A stretch of 33,365 nucleotides of DNA, from contig CAZLEI010000015.1 in the NCBI GenBank assembly GCA_964558505.1, forward strand, positions 1-33,365, written 5' to 3'. Within the stretch, counting starts at the first letter, position 1. The number at the start of each line of letters is the position of its first letter. Positions 25,768 through 33,231 of the stretch are shown here, one piece after another. The position numbers and the translations under genes are program-made. Source of the stretch: CAYMPW01 sp964558505 (GTDB taxonomy: Archaea > Thermoplasmatota > Thermoplasmata > Methanomassiliicoccales > Methanomethylophilaceae). The notes under the pieces are model-generated. The model ran no database searches. It was not told where the DNA came from and worked only from the letters and a program-made list of their open reading frames with translations.

Positions 25768-26919
25768 ATGAGTGATGACGACTCCGACGAGAGACAGTAC
25801 GGGGGTACTGTCAGAGAGATCGGATTGAACATGAAGTCCCGCATCTGGATGTTCTATTCCCTGATGCTCTTGGCCACGGCAGTGGTCCTTATGTTGGGGG
25901 TCATGTTCTCCGTGATCGGCGATGTCATAATCGCGGTCTTCGTCATCATCACGCTGATCAGCACGATGGTCCTGGACAAGCGTATCATCCATATTCCCCC
26001 GATGATGCTCGTGGTCGCCGTCGGCACCATGTACCTGGCCATCGCCGGAAAGGTGTTCGTGGACAATCCGTACATCGACATAGTGTGCGACGTCCTCACC
26101 GGTTTCGTGCTCGGCCTGTGCGGGATCATCGCCGTGTACACTCTGACCAAGAGCATGCCGGGCGACCGTAACGAGAACCCGGCCGTGGTATCCCTTTTCG
26201 CTTTCACCTCCACTGCCACCGTGGCATTCATATGGCAGGCGATATCCTACTTCAGCGGCAGGCTGTTCTACGTTCCCGGATATGACACGGACAATTTCAT
26301 GCTGTCCGGAGTCTCCATCATGATCGGTGCCGCCGTGGTGTCCGTACTGTATTACGAGAACAAGCATGCCGGATTGTTCCAGCATACCGTGAACATGTTC
26401 CTCGAGAACAACTCTGGAACACTGGGCCTGGAAGACTCCAATGCATATGGGGTGATGAAGCTCATTGAAGAAGGTGAGTCTGACCACCTCGAGTTCAAAT
26501 CCACGTTGCGCACCAACCTGCAGACAGGCGAACGGGACAAGAGGATGGAGAAAGCCGTGCTGAAAACCATCGTCGCATTCCTCAACACCAACGGAGGCAC
26601 CCTTCTCGTGGGAGTGACCGATGACGGCGGATTGAACGGCATAGACGACGAGGATTTCGACAACCGCGACAAACTGAACCTGCATGTGACGAACCTCATA
26701 GCCAGCCAGATCGGGAACGAGTTCCTTCCGTTCATATCCTTCAGAATCGTGGACGTGGAAGAGAAGGGCATCCTGGTATTCGACTGCAAGAGATGCGAGA
26801 AGCCTGTGTTCCTGAAGGACGGCAACATCGAGATCTTCTTCGTCAGGTCCGGACCGTCCAGCGTTGAGCTCACCGGAATGAACCTGATAAAATACATCAA
26901 CAACCGTAAGAAATTCTGA
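25768..26919 (+). CDS. Membrane protein with C-terminal AlbA_2 (Schlafen AlbA-like) domain
   Basis: A 383-residue protein. The N-terminal half has about six membrane helices in pairs (from MFYSLMLLATAVVLMLGVMF onward). The C-terminal half (about residues 230-383) is a soluble AlbA_2 domain: EGESDHLEFKSTLR, then VLKTIVAFLNTNGGTLLVGV and TDDGGLNGIDDEDF, the usual order. AlbA_2 domains occur in Schlafen proteins, transcriptional regulators and phage-defence proteins, mostly in soluble contexts; membrane fusion suggests a sensor or membrane-tethered nucleic-acid-binding protein. No nuclease triad is evident. Start chosen at ATG 25768 from the TATA position. Confidence 0.75.
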   Translation: MSDDDSDERQYGGTVREIGLNMKSRIWMFYSLMLLATAVVLMLGVMFSVIGDVIIAVFVIITLISTMVLDKRIIHIPPMMLVVAVGTMYLAIAGKVFVDNPYIDIVCDVLTGFVLGLCGIIAVYTLTKSMPGDRNENPAVVSLFAFTSTATVAFIWQAISYFSGRLFYVPGYDTDNFMLSGVSIMIGAAVVSVLYYENKHAGLFQHTVNMFLENNSGTLGLEDSNAYGVMKLIEEGESDHLEFKSTLRTNLQTGERDKRMEKAVLKTIVAFLNTNGGTLLVGVTDDGGLNGIDDEDFDNRDKLNLHVTNLIASQIGNEFLPFISFRIVDVEEKGILVFDCKRCEKPVFLKDGNIEIFFVRSGPSSVELTGMNLIKYINNRKKF

Positions 26920-26945
26920 ACCCGGAAAGGGTGAAAAGGTTTCAA

Positions 26946-26959
26946 GGGGCGATCGCCCC
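26946..26959. terminator. Palindrome between convergent genes
   Basis: GGGGCGATCGCCCC is a perfect 14-base palindrome between the stops at 26919 (plus) and 26962 (minus), followed by GTTTATT on the plus strand. It could end both transcripts. Confidence 0.45.
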
Positions 26960-26961
26960 GT

Positions 26962-27234
26962 TTATTCTTCCTTCTCCTCGGAGAGGGCGTTTTTGGCCTT
27001 GTCGAGTGCCCTGGCGATGATGAGGGTCATCACAACGGCGATGACAGTCACCACGATCGCATATACGAAGAGTCCCACGAGCTCCCCGTTCTCGGGGAAG
27101 CATAACGCAATGGTCGTCTTGATGGCCTCGTTCCACGCCAGAGCCGCCACGAGCCCGAAAGCGGCGGTTATGAGCGCGGCAGTCGTCTCCAGGAGCTGTA
27201 CTTTGAATTTACCGGATGTTGTCGTGATGAACAC
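26962..27234 (-). CDS. DUF5654-like small membrane protein
   Basis: A 90-residue protein with two membrane helices (ALITAAFGLVAALAWNEAIK, and LFVYAIVVTVIAVVMTLIIAR) and an acidic tail (LSEEKEE). The AAFGLVAALAWNEAI core is what I remember from archaeal DUF5654 proteins, whose function is unknown. Start is GTG 27234, with a GATTAATATC box about 27 bases upstream, so probably leaderless. Confidence 0.7.
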   Translation of the reverse strand: MFITTTSGKFKVQLLETTAALITAAFGLVAALAWNEAIKTTIALCFPENGELVGLFVYAIVVTVIAVVMTLIIARALDKAKNALSEEKEE

Positions 27235-27294
27235 CTAGGGGTATATCGATTCTCCACGATATTAATCATTTATCCAGGCTGCGATGATGAAAAG

Positions 27295-27378
27295 TGCGGG
27301 GGAGGGGATTCGAACCCTTGAAATCCTTCGATACAGGATCTTAAGTCCTGCGCCTTTGGCCAACTCGGCTACCCCCGC
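27295..27378 (-). tRNA. tRNA-Leu (anticodon TAA)
   Basis: An 84-base class II tRNA. Acceptor GCGGGGG pairs with CCCCCGC, discriminator A, no encoded CCA. The anticodon stem CAGGA/TCCTG holds the loop CTTAAGA (TAA). A long variable arm is present (ATC-GAAG-GAT). The T-stem AAGGG/CCCCT contains one A-C mismatch (A50 to C64), unusual for a functional tRNA. A TATA box AAATAAATAATG (27400-27411, minus) is 28 bases upstream. Confidence 0.9.
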
Positions 27379-27450
27379 GCATGACGCTGATACGCACTTC
27401 ATTATTTATTTGTGACCGGTCCCGTGTCTTTGCGGTCGAAATCCGCGATG

Positions 27451-27459
27451 ATATAATAA
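27451..27459 (+). promoter_or_regulatory. TATA box for the zinc-ribbon gene at 27483
   Basis: ATATAATAA is centred 28 bases before ATG 27483, leaving at most a two-base leader. This favours 27483 over the in-frame ATG at 27474. Confidence 0.5.
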
Positions 27460-27482
27460 CATCGCAATGCTATATGGGAGGG

Positions 27483-27878
27483 ATGACATACAGGATCCCC
27501 GATGACGATGCCGTTTCCGATGCGATACTTGTGGTGATGCACCGCAATCCGCAGGTGGGGTCCCAAGCAGAAATGGTCAAGCTCATAAAAGCGGAACTTT
27601 CCAAGCACGGAGAGGATTACCGCATCAGCGGCGAACGCATCCGGCGTGTGTCAGTCAACCGCAAGATGGCCGAACTGACGATAGAGTACAACGACGCGGG
27701 CGATTCCGAACTTCCTGACATCTGCCCGGTCTGTCGCAATCCCATGTCCGCGGTCATGAACCGCACGCTGGACGGCGGCACGATCGAGGTCATGAGGAAA
27801 TGCGGCGCATGCCCCTTCTCCGTGGGCAAGCAGAAGCGCATGCCTGGAAGATACATCTTCAACAGGAAGTCGAGATGA
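27483..27878 (+). CDS. Small zinc-ribbon protein, possible winged-helix N-terminus
   Basis: A 131-residue protein. The N-terminal half (MVKLIKAELSKHGEDYRISG) reads like a small helix-turn-helix. The C-terminal part has two Cys pairs, CPVC and CGAC, forming a zinc ribbon, and a basic tail (SVGKQKRMPGRYIFNRKSR). Nucleic-acid binding is a guess. The start codon at 27483 follows from the TATA box. Its stop overlaps the next gene as ATGA. No family recognised. Confidence 0.65.
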   Translation: MTYRIPDDDAVSDAILVVMHRNPQVGSQAEMVKLIKAELSKHGEDYRISGERIRRVSVNRKMAELTIEYNDAGDSELPDICPVCRNPMSAVMNRTLDGGTIEVMRKCGACPFSVGKQKRMPGRYIFNRKSR

Positions 27879-28153
27879 TGTCCGGAGAAGATCCGCGGGC
27901 CCTCTCGGATGAAGACCGGGACCGCATGCTCATCGATGCCATGGCCAAACTCGAAGAGGCCGCGGTGCTGGTGGAGACCGCCACTCGCATGACCGGCATC
28001 CGTATCGCTGCCGACACTGCCTCTTCCATCCGCAGGATATCCTCCGGCACCGAAGACGCCGGAAGCGTGGCGAACCTCCGCAAGGCAATATTCTACGTCG
28101 ACCGCGATCCAGGATGGACACATCCCCTTGACTCGGTGAAAAAACAACCTTAA
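27875..28153 (+). CDS. Small helical protein, unknown function
   Basis: A 92-residue, charged, mostly helical protein (LSDEDRDRMLIDAMAKLEEA). It starts at ATG 27875, overlapping the upstream stop codon by ATGA, so it is translated in a coupled pair with the zinc-ribbon protein. No family recognised. It ends with TAA 46 bases before the ACT protein gene. Confidence 0.6.
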   Translation: MMSGEDPRALSDEDRDRMLIDAMAKLEEAAVLVETATRMTGIRIAADTASSIRRISSGTEDAGSVANLRKAIFYVDRDPGWTHPLDSVKKQP

Positions 28154-28199
28154 AATCTATATCGTCGCAAGAGATAGGCACATCCACGGGGGATATCCT

Positions 28200-29111
28200 A
28201 TGAAGATCTGGGAATTCGTTAAAGTCGAGGGATCGTGCATCAAAGTTGATAAATGGCTGTCAGAGACCATGGGTCTCGAGGACGGCGGATGCGTGTACAG
28301 CACCCTCTTCAAATTCCCCAACAAGGGCCCGAAGATGTACGAGCTCATCCTGTCCATGTTCCCCCAGGAGAACTACCGTACCCTGGTAAGGATGACGATG
28401 TACCTCAAGGATGTTCCGGGATCGAGCGCGCAGGGCGCCAAATTCCTGAAGAGCAGGGGCGTGAACATCCTCAACTCCATCTCGCTGGATGGGATATCGG
28501 ATACGATCATCGTATGGAAGATGATGGCAGACCTCAGCTTCGCGGGAGAGGGCGACATGATCAAAGAGAAGCTCGCAGAGCTCAAGGCGGCGAACGATCC
28601 CTCGGTGAGCCTCATCGACCATATCAGCATCAGGCCCGCCGACATAGGACGCGTGTTCCACACCGAGACCAGCGACGGAGAGGAGAAGATCGATGTCCAA
28701 AGAGGTGCACCGATCACCCTGGAGAACGGCGGTTTCGATACTTCAATAGAATACTCCGACAGCCTCGGGAACATAGATAAGACGAACGTACTGGTCACGT
28801 TAGACCCGGACACATGGATAACATCGGTGACATTCTTCAGGCCCGGCACCAGGCTGGTGAAGATCGGTTTCGAGATACCCGACTGCCCCGGCGCCATGTC
28901 AGACGTCCTTGCGATCCTCGCAGAGAAGAACCTGGACCTGATCTCCGTCTTCAGCAGACTCAAGATCGCCTACCAGACCATGGGCCTGGAGCTCGTGGCG
29001 GACATCAGCCAATCGATGATAGATGTCGATTGGCTCAGGAACGAGCTTCCGGCAATCCTCGACGACCTCAACGGCATTTTCAAGCTCACAGAGTGCACAG
29101 AACTGGACTGA
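28200..29111 (+). CDS. Double ACT-domain protein
   Basis: A 303-residue protein with two ACT-like ligand-binding domains: one around MTMYLKDVPGSSAQGAKFLK (DVPG at 71-74) and one around KIGFEIPDCPGAMSDVLAIL (DCPG at 228-231), each followed by a helix and a strand (KSRGVNILNSISL; EKNLDLISVF). No catalytic domain is attached, so a small-molecule (amino acid or cofactor) sensor is likely. GGGGGAT precedes the ATG at 28200, and a TTAAAATCTATAT box lies upstream. The CdhD-like gene begins 5 bases after it, which suggests that the three form one unit. Confidence 0.75.
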   Translation: MKIWEFVKVEGSCIKVDKWLSETMGLEDGGCVYSTLFKFPNKGPKMYELILSMFPQENYRTLVRMTMYLKDVPGSSAQGAKFLKSRGVNILNSISLDGISDTIIVWKMMADLSFAGEGDMIKEKLAELKAANDPSVSLIDHISIRPADIGRVFHTETSDGEEKIDVQRGAPITLENGGFDTSIEYSDSLGNIDKTNVLVTLDPDTWITSVTFFRPGTRLVKIGFEIPDCPGAMSDVLAILAEKNLDLISVFSRLKIAYQTMGLELVADISQSMIDVDWLRNELPAILDDLNGIFKLTECTELD

Positions 29112-29116
29112 GGACC

Positions 29117-29893
29117 ATGGACCCCTTTCCGGATGTCTCCAGGGATCACCGCGGGTGCGTCCGCGAGATGCCGATAGGAAAGGGCGATTACATCATAGGG
29201 GGCGGACGCGGCCTCCCCTTCGTATCGTTCGACGGACCGTCGAAACGCAGGCCGCTCATCGTCGGAGAGGTGCTCACGGACCTGTCCGGATATCCCTCGG
29301 AAGCAGCATCCATGTTCGCAGGCAGGGAACATGACCCTGTGGAATGGGCAGTGATGTGGAAGGAGCTCGGCATGGATGCCGTGTGCATACATTCTGACGA
29401 TCCCTCGGAAGCTGCGTCCGTCGCCGTGGCCGTCTCCGCCCGCACTTCACTCCCCATCGTCCTCCGCGGAGGTCGCGAAGTATTCGATGCTGTGGCCGAT
29501 GCCGTCGTCGGCACGCGCCTGGTCTTCCTGGGCGAAGGTCCGGACGGACATGTGTCCGCCGTGCCGTACGGCCATACGGAAGGCAGGGACGACCGTGCGA
29601 TACTGATAACCACGGAATACGGTCTTGGAGATGCCGTTTCATCCATCCGCCGCATCAGGGCGGACGCCCTCGAAGGCCATGGGGATTCTTCCCCGATAAT
29701 ATGCGATGTCGCTTCCTCATGGTCGTCCGAACGCGACCCGCGCGTAGATTTCACCCATCAGGCGACGTGGACGGAGGCCCTCGCCGCCCTTGCCGCCATG
29801 ACCGCAGGGGCGGATATGATCATAATCAAAGGCGCCGCATCGGCCGACATGGCGAAGGTGTACGCGGAAGAGCTGGCGGAGGTGCCGCTATGA
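29117..29893 (+). CDS. CdhD-like TIM-barrel protein (corrinoid protein small-subunit homologue)
   Basis: A 258-residue protein resembling the TIM-barrel core of the delta subunit (CdhD) of acetyl-CoA decarbonylase/synthase. The match is strongest over IIGGGRGLPFVSFDG, RRPLIVGEVLTDL, DPVEWAVMWKELGMDAVCIH and ATWTEALAALAAMTAGADMI. Full CdhD is larger (roughly 400 residues or more); no Fe-S cluster motif is seen. The order this window suggests lacks the Wood-Ljungdahl pathway as far as is known, so a different methyl-transfer or pterin role is likely. Its stop overlaps the next gene by ATGA. The start ATG 29117 follows GAGGACC. Confidence 0.68.
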   Translation: MDPFPDVSRDHRGCVREMPIGKGDYIIGGGRGLPFVSFDGPSKRRPLIVGEVLTDLSGYPSEAASMFAGREHDPVEWAVMWKELGMDAVCIHSDDPSEAASVAVAVSARTSLPIVLRGGREVFDAVADAVVGTRLVFLGEGPDGHVSAVPYGHTEGRDDRAILITTEYGLGDAVSSIRRIRADALEGHGDSSPIICDVASSWSSERDPRVDFTHQATWTEALAALAAMTAGADMIIIKGAASADMAKVYAEELAEVPL

Positions 29894-30513
29894 GGATAGC
29901 CGTCACGATATCCGATTCCATGAGCCGGAGCGGACAGGAGTACCTTTCCACCTGTGCCGCCGCTTCCGGCGCCGACTTATTGTGCATCAGGGACGATGCA
30001 GGCGATGCCGGGCATATCGTCGATGCGCTGGAAGTCGCCGTACGCGATTGGCGCGGACGTTTGATCATCGAATCGGCCTCTCCTGAATCTGTCGAAGAGG
30101 GATTGGACGTCTGCGGGAATGCCATCATAATGGGCGCAGATGTCGGCAATGTGACTGGGATGTCCGCTGTAGCCGCCCGTCGGGGATGCCCGCTAGTAGT
30201 CAGAGGTCGTTCCGTCGGTGAATCGGTGGAGCTGGCCGAACGGGCTTCGGAGCTCGGAGTTCGCGAACTCATCCTGGACCCGGGAGCGGATACACTCAAA
30301 AAATGTCTGGAAACACATGTTGCCCTCCGGCGCGCGGCAGATTCCGGATACGTTCGGGCGGATCTGCCCGTGCTTGTGCGTGTAGGATCGGGAGAATACG
30401 CCATAACCATCGCGGCCATGTCGGCGATGCATGGCGGAGACCTTGCCGTTTTCGACAATGTCCAGCCTTATGAACTGATTCCGTTCCGTGCGTTCGAGGC
30501 GGAATTCCGCTGA
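29890..30513 (+). CDS. CdhE-like pterin-binding-type domain protein
   Basis: A 207-residue protein resembling the TIM-barrel core of the gamma subunit (CdhE) of acetyl-CoA decarbonylase/synthase. The best stretches are ELGVRELILDPGADTLKKCL with DPGA at 130-133, ETHVALRRAADSGYVRADLP, and the C-terminal AVFDNVQPYELIPFRAF, which mirrors CdhE's ending. CdhE's N-terminal Fe4S4 domain (a Cys cluster) and its C-terminal cobalamin domain are both missing, so it is a stripped version. The ATG overlaps the stop of the CdhD-like gene, implying a heterodimer as in CFeSP. Function unknown. Confidence 0.68.
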   Translation: MRIAVTISDSMSRSGQEYLSTCAAASGADLLCIRDDAGDAGHIVDALEVAVRDWRGRLIIESASPESVEEGLDVCGNAIIMGADVGNVTGMSAVAARRGCPLVVRGRSVGESVELAERASELGVRELILDPGADTLKKCLETHVALRRAADSGYVRADLPVLVRVGSGEYAITIAAMSAMHGGDLAVFDNVQPYELIPFRAFEAEFR

Positions 30514-30527
30514 GCCATTCGGCATCC

Positions 30528-30535
30528 AAATATAT
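30528..30535 (+). promoter_or_regulatory. TATA box for the radical SAM gene
   Basis: AAATATAT is centred 25 bases before GTG 30557, implying a leaderless message starting at GTG. Confidence 0.55.
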
Positions 30536-30556
30536 GGTGCATATCATCCTGAATCT

Positions 30557-31258
30557 GTGAAGATAGCTGGATTCATCAAGACCACATTGCTCGATTGGGA
30601 CGGGAAGGTCGCATGCACGATCTATCTCGCCGGATGCAATTTCAGATGCCCTTATTGCCATAACCGTGATATCGTGCTCCATCCAGACAGTGTTGAGAAA
30701 CTGGATGAAGACAGCATCATGCAGTATATCGAGGAGAACAACGACTTCCTCGACGGAGCCGTCATCTCCGGGGGAGAATGCACCCTCGATTCTGACCTCG
30801 TACGCCTCATACGCAGGATACGCGGGCTCAATCTGGACATAAAGATCGATACCAACGGGACCCGTCCCGATGTCCTCGATGATATAATCGGTGCAGGCCT
30901 TGTTCAGAAGGTCGCCATGGACATCAAAGCACCACTCGACGATATCGCGTACTCCACAGTGGCCGGTGTGCCTGTGAACACCGACGATATCCGCCGCAGC
31001 ATAGGCATCATCATGGATTCGGGCATCGACTACGAGTTCAGGACCACCGTGGTACCGGTGCTTACCAAGATGCAGGACGTGGAGTCCATCTGCAAGGACA
31101 TACGCGGAGCGAAATGCTACTGCCTTCACCAATTCAGGCCCGCGGTGACACTGGATGACAGACTGGAGGTCCTGGACCCGTATCCGGAATCCACCCTCCT
31201 CAAGATGGGCGACATCGCGAAGAGGTATGTGAAACAGGTCCGCATCAGAGGTATCTGA
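30557..31258 (+). CDS. Radical SAM activating enzyme (NrdG-like)
   Basis: A 233-residue radical SAM protein of the anaerobic ribonucleotide-reductase-activase type. The Fe4S4 motif is CNFRCPYC (C27, C31, C34), followed by AVISGGECTL and DIKIDTNGTRPD. It would generate a 5'-deoxyadenosyl radical to make a glycyl radical on a partner enzyme; the partner is not in this window. The GTG start is set by the TATA box and by the family N-terminus (KIAGFIKTTLLDWDGK). It is adjacent and convergent with the aldehyde dehydrogenase (stops abut). The 5'-deoxyadenosine it yields is a substrate for the deaminase at 12430-13719. Confidence 0.85.
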   Translation: MKIAGFIKTTLLDWDGKVACTIYLAGCNFRCPYCHNRDIVLHPDSVEKLDEDSIMQYIEENNDFLDGAVISGGECTLDSDLVRLIRRIRGLNLDIKIDTNGTRPDVLDDIIGAGLVQKVAMDIKAPLDDIAYSTVAGVPVNTDDIRRSIGIIMDSGIDYEFRTTVVPVLTKMQDVESICKDIRGAKCYCLHQFRPAVTLDDRLEVLDPYPESTLLKMGDIAKRYVKQVRIRGI

Positions 31259-32644
31259 TCAGAACCTGAACGCCGAAACCCTCGCCTTGATGCCAGGGCG
31301 CATCGACCTGTTCCCGTTGTTGACGAATATGGTATCCGCGGCGGCCGTCTCCTTCACACTCTCGACCAGTGACTGATCCTTGGAGAACACCCCCGCCGAC
31401 AGACCGCACTCGGTCTGGAACAGGAGCTCCAGAGCTTCCTCGGCATTGGTGGCTATCTGTATCACGAGCACGGGAAGCCCCGTGTCGGTGTAATTCAACT
31501 CGTCCTCCACATCCAGGCCCATGAGGATCGCGGGCACCACATAGCTGCCGTTCTCGGTGGTCTCCTTGCGGACCTGTTTTCCTCCGAAGACCAATGCATC
31601 CCTGTGAGCATCCACTATCGAGAGGAAATCCCCCATGGCCTTCTCCGATATCAGCGGCCCGGCAAACGTGCCGGCCTCGGCGGGATCGTCGATGCAGAGG
31701 TCCTTGGCCTCCTCTATCAACGCAGAGACGAATGCCTTCTGATCATCGGAGTTGAGGATCACCTTGGAACATGAGTACAGCCTCTGGCCACTGAACGCGA
31801 ATGCTGACTCCAGCACCTGCCTGGCCGCCTCCTTCACGTTGGAAGGCCTCCATACGAGTATGGGGTTGACCCCTTTCAGCTCGTTGATGAACCCGAGCTC
31901 GTCATCGATCATCATGAACATCAGATCCTCCAGCCTCTCTCCCGATCCTGTGGCGACCACGCCCGCGAGCCGCTCGTCGTTGGCGAGGTCCGGGGTCGTC
32001 GACTTCTTCCTGTCGACGATGATGTTCATCACACCGTCAGGAAGACCTGCCTTCACCAGTATCGAATAGATCTCGTAAACGGGTGTCGGGCAAAGCTGGG
32101 AGGGCATGACAACTACCGTGCACCCTGCAAGCATCGCGCAAGACGCGAAGCCCATCGGAGATGCCAAGGGGGAGTTGTGTGCTGAAAGGATTGCCCATGG
32201 GCCTTTCGGATTTCCTCCGGACGATGCCTCCAGATCCGCTATCCCCTGTTCTATTATCGAGATGAGCGCATCCACCTCGGCCATGGATTCGACGCGTGTC
32301 ATCCCGCTGCTGATGGTCACTGAGGCGGCGAGCCTGTACCTTTGGGCAGTTATATCGTCCAATGCGGCGCGGAATATCGCTATCCTTTCGGATGACGCTG
32401 TCGCAGACCAGGACTGGAATGCCTTCAGTGCGCAGGAAACGGCCTCTTTGGCTATCCCTTCCTCCGGCTCCTGGAACAATCCGAAGCGGATGCTGTGATC
32501 GACCGGGCTCCAAACTGCGAAATCCACTCCGGATGCCACGTTGAGCCCGCCTATCATAGTCGGAAAATCCCTCTTCTCCGTCTGAAGGACGGAAACCAGG
32601 GCCCTGTCGAATCTCGTGTCGTCGATCTGCGTCACGTCTGCCAT
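31259..32644 (-). CDS. Aldehyde-dehydrogenase-fold protein lacking catalytic Cys
   Basis: A 461-residue protein of the aldehyde dehydrogenase superfamily, closest in pattern to P5C dehydrogenase. It keeps the catalytic Glu (E255 in FINELKGVNP) and the Asn of the oxyanion hole (N157 in LSAHNSPLAS). The Cys normally 34 residues after the Glu is Leu (L289 in SGQRLYSCSK; codon at 31778-31780), and the cofactor-binding Lys in the VVKP motif is Met (VVVMPSQ). A Cys remains three residues on (C292). It is thus probably inactive as a dehydrogenase, or uses a different nucleophile. Start chosen at ATG 32644; a leaderless GTG at 32650 is possible given a TATA box near 32673-32680. Confidence 0.72.
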   Translation of the reverse strand: MADVTQIDDTRFDRALVSVLQTEKRDFPTMIGGLNVASGVDFAVWSPVDHSIRFGLFQEPEEGIAKEAVSCALKAFQSWSATASSERIAIFRAALDDITAQRYRLAASVTISSGMTRVESMAEVDALISIIEQGIADLEASSGGNPKGPWAILSAHNSPLASPMGFASCAMLAGCTVVVMPSQLCPTPVYEIYSILVKAGLPDGVMNIIVDRKKSTTPDLANDERLAGVVATGSGERLEDLMFMMIDDELGFINELKGVNPILVWRPSNVKEAARQVLESAFAFSGQRLYSCSKVILNSDDQKAFVSALIEEAKDLCIDDPAEAGTFAGPLISEKAMGDFLSIVDAHRDALVFGGKQVRKETTENGSYVVPAILMGLDVEDELNYTDTGLPVLVIQIATNAEEALELLFQTECGLSAGVFSKDQSLVESVKETAAADTIFVNNGNRSMRPGIKARVSAFRF

Positions 32645-32696
32645 GCACACGGTAACGACTAACTTGCCTTTACGTTTATTCGTTCTTTTCGTGAAT

Positions 32697-32706
32697 TATT
32701 AAATAT
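32697..32706 (+). promoter_or_regulatory. TATA box for tRNA-Val (CAC)
   Basis: ATTAAATATG lies about 28 bases before the mature 5' end at 32730, a normal archaeal tRNA promoter spacing. Confidence 0.5.
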
Positions 32707-32729
32707 GAAGGATGCTTAATCGGGGATAC

Positions 32730-32805
32730 GGGCCCGTGGTCTAGGGGTTATGACGTTGCCTTCACACGGCAAAGGTCGCCGGTTCAAATCCGGCCGAGCC
32801 CACCA
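32730..32805 (+). tRNA. tRNA-Val (anticodon CAC)
   Basis: A 76-base tRNA including encoded CCA. The anticodon stem TTGCC/GGCAA holds loop TTCACAC (anticodon CAC), the T-arm is GCCGG-TTCAAAT-CCGGC, and the D-arm is GGTCTAGGGGTTATGAC. The acceptor is GGGCCCG against CGAGCCC, giving a C5-A68 mismatch that is fixed if the halves are exchanged with the other tRNA-Val at 33232-33307. See findings. Confidence 0.92.
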
Positions 32806-33231
32806 TATTACTACATTATTGCTCGAGCTTATGCGTTCGAATGTTGCGAAACATCGACCGAACAGCGCAAACAAGATAGAATGGTCGTCCGGCCAATCAT
32901 CTATCCTCGTCGAAATTGCTGTGTTTCGGGTGATGCCCCTGTAAAACAAGACGCATCGAATCGAAATGGCGATGAGAACTGATCTTGATGCAGACATGAA
33001 CTGCTGCTTCGCCCGATCAAGAGGAGGAATTCCGGGGTGCAGTATTGAGACCGTGAGGATAACGGCGCACCCCGGCATCCAATGGATGGATGATTAATCC
33101 AATAAATGGATTACACATATATAATGATTTCTGAGCAAAGGTGACGAGAGAGCAAATTGCCCCACACAGTGATTTTCAACAGATGAACTCACACCCGATA
33201 GACAACTGCCATCGTGATGACGTAATACATA
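32806..33231. other. Gene-free, hairpin-rich interval between the two tRNA-Val genes
   Basis: No credible protein gene is present; the 120-residue minus-strand frame here reads through the tRNA and is spurious. The interval holds many inverted repeats: TGCGTTCG with CGAA/CGCA around ATGTT-GCGA-AACAT (32831-32871), GATAGA/TCTATC (32875-32905), TCTTGAT/ATCAAGA with inner GCAG/CTGC (32983-33022), and CCGGGGTGC/GCACCCCGG (33032-33075). A pair of palindromes and a TATA box follow (33076-33126). A structured noncoding RNA is a candidate. Confidence 0.45.
33116..33125. promoter_or_regulatory. TATA-like box in the tRNA-Val interval
   Basis: CATATATAAT reads as a good TATA box on plus and, as ATTATATATG, on minus. 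If minus, transcription would begin near 33095, inside the TAATCCA palindrome, and run through the hairpins. Direction is undecided. Confidence 0.4.

Noticed and set aside
32826..33075. SRP RNA, RNase P RNA or 5S rRNA
   Set aside because: The conserved motifs that I know for each (GGAAG/AGCAGC loop with full helix 8, GAGGAAAGTCC, and 5S loop sequences) are absent or only weakly similar.
32716..33078. 120-residue minus-strand frame
   Set aside because: It contains WWARPDLNRRPLPCEGN, the well-known spurious translation of a tRNA gene, and it reads through tRNA-Val.
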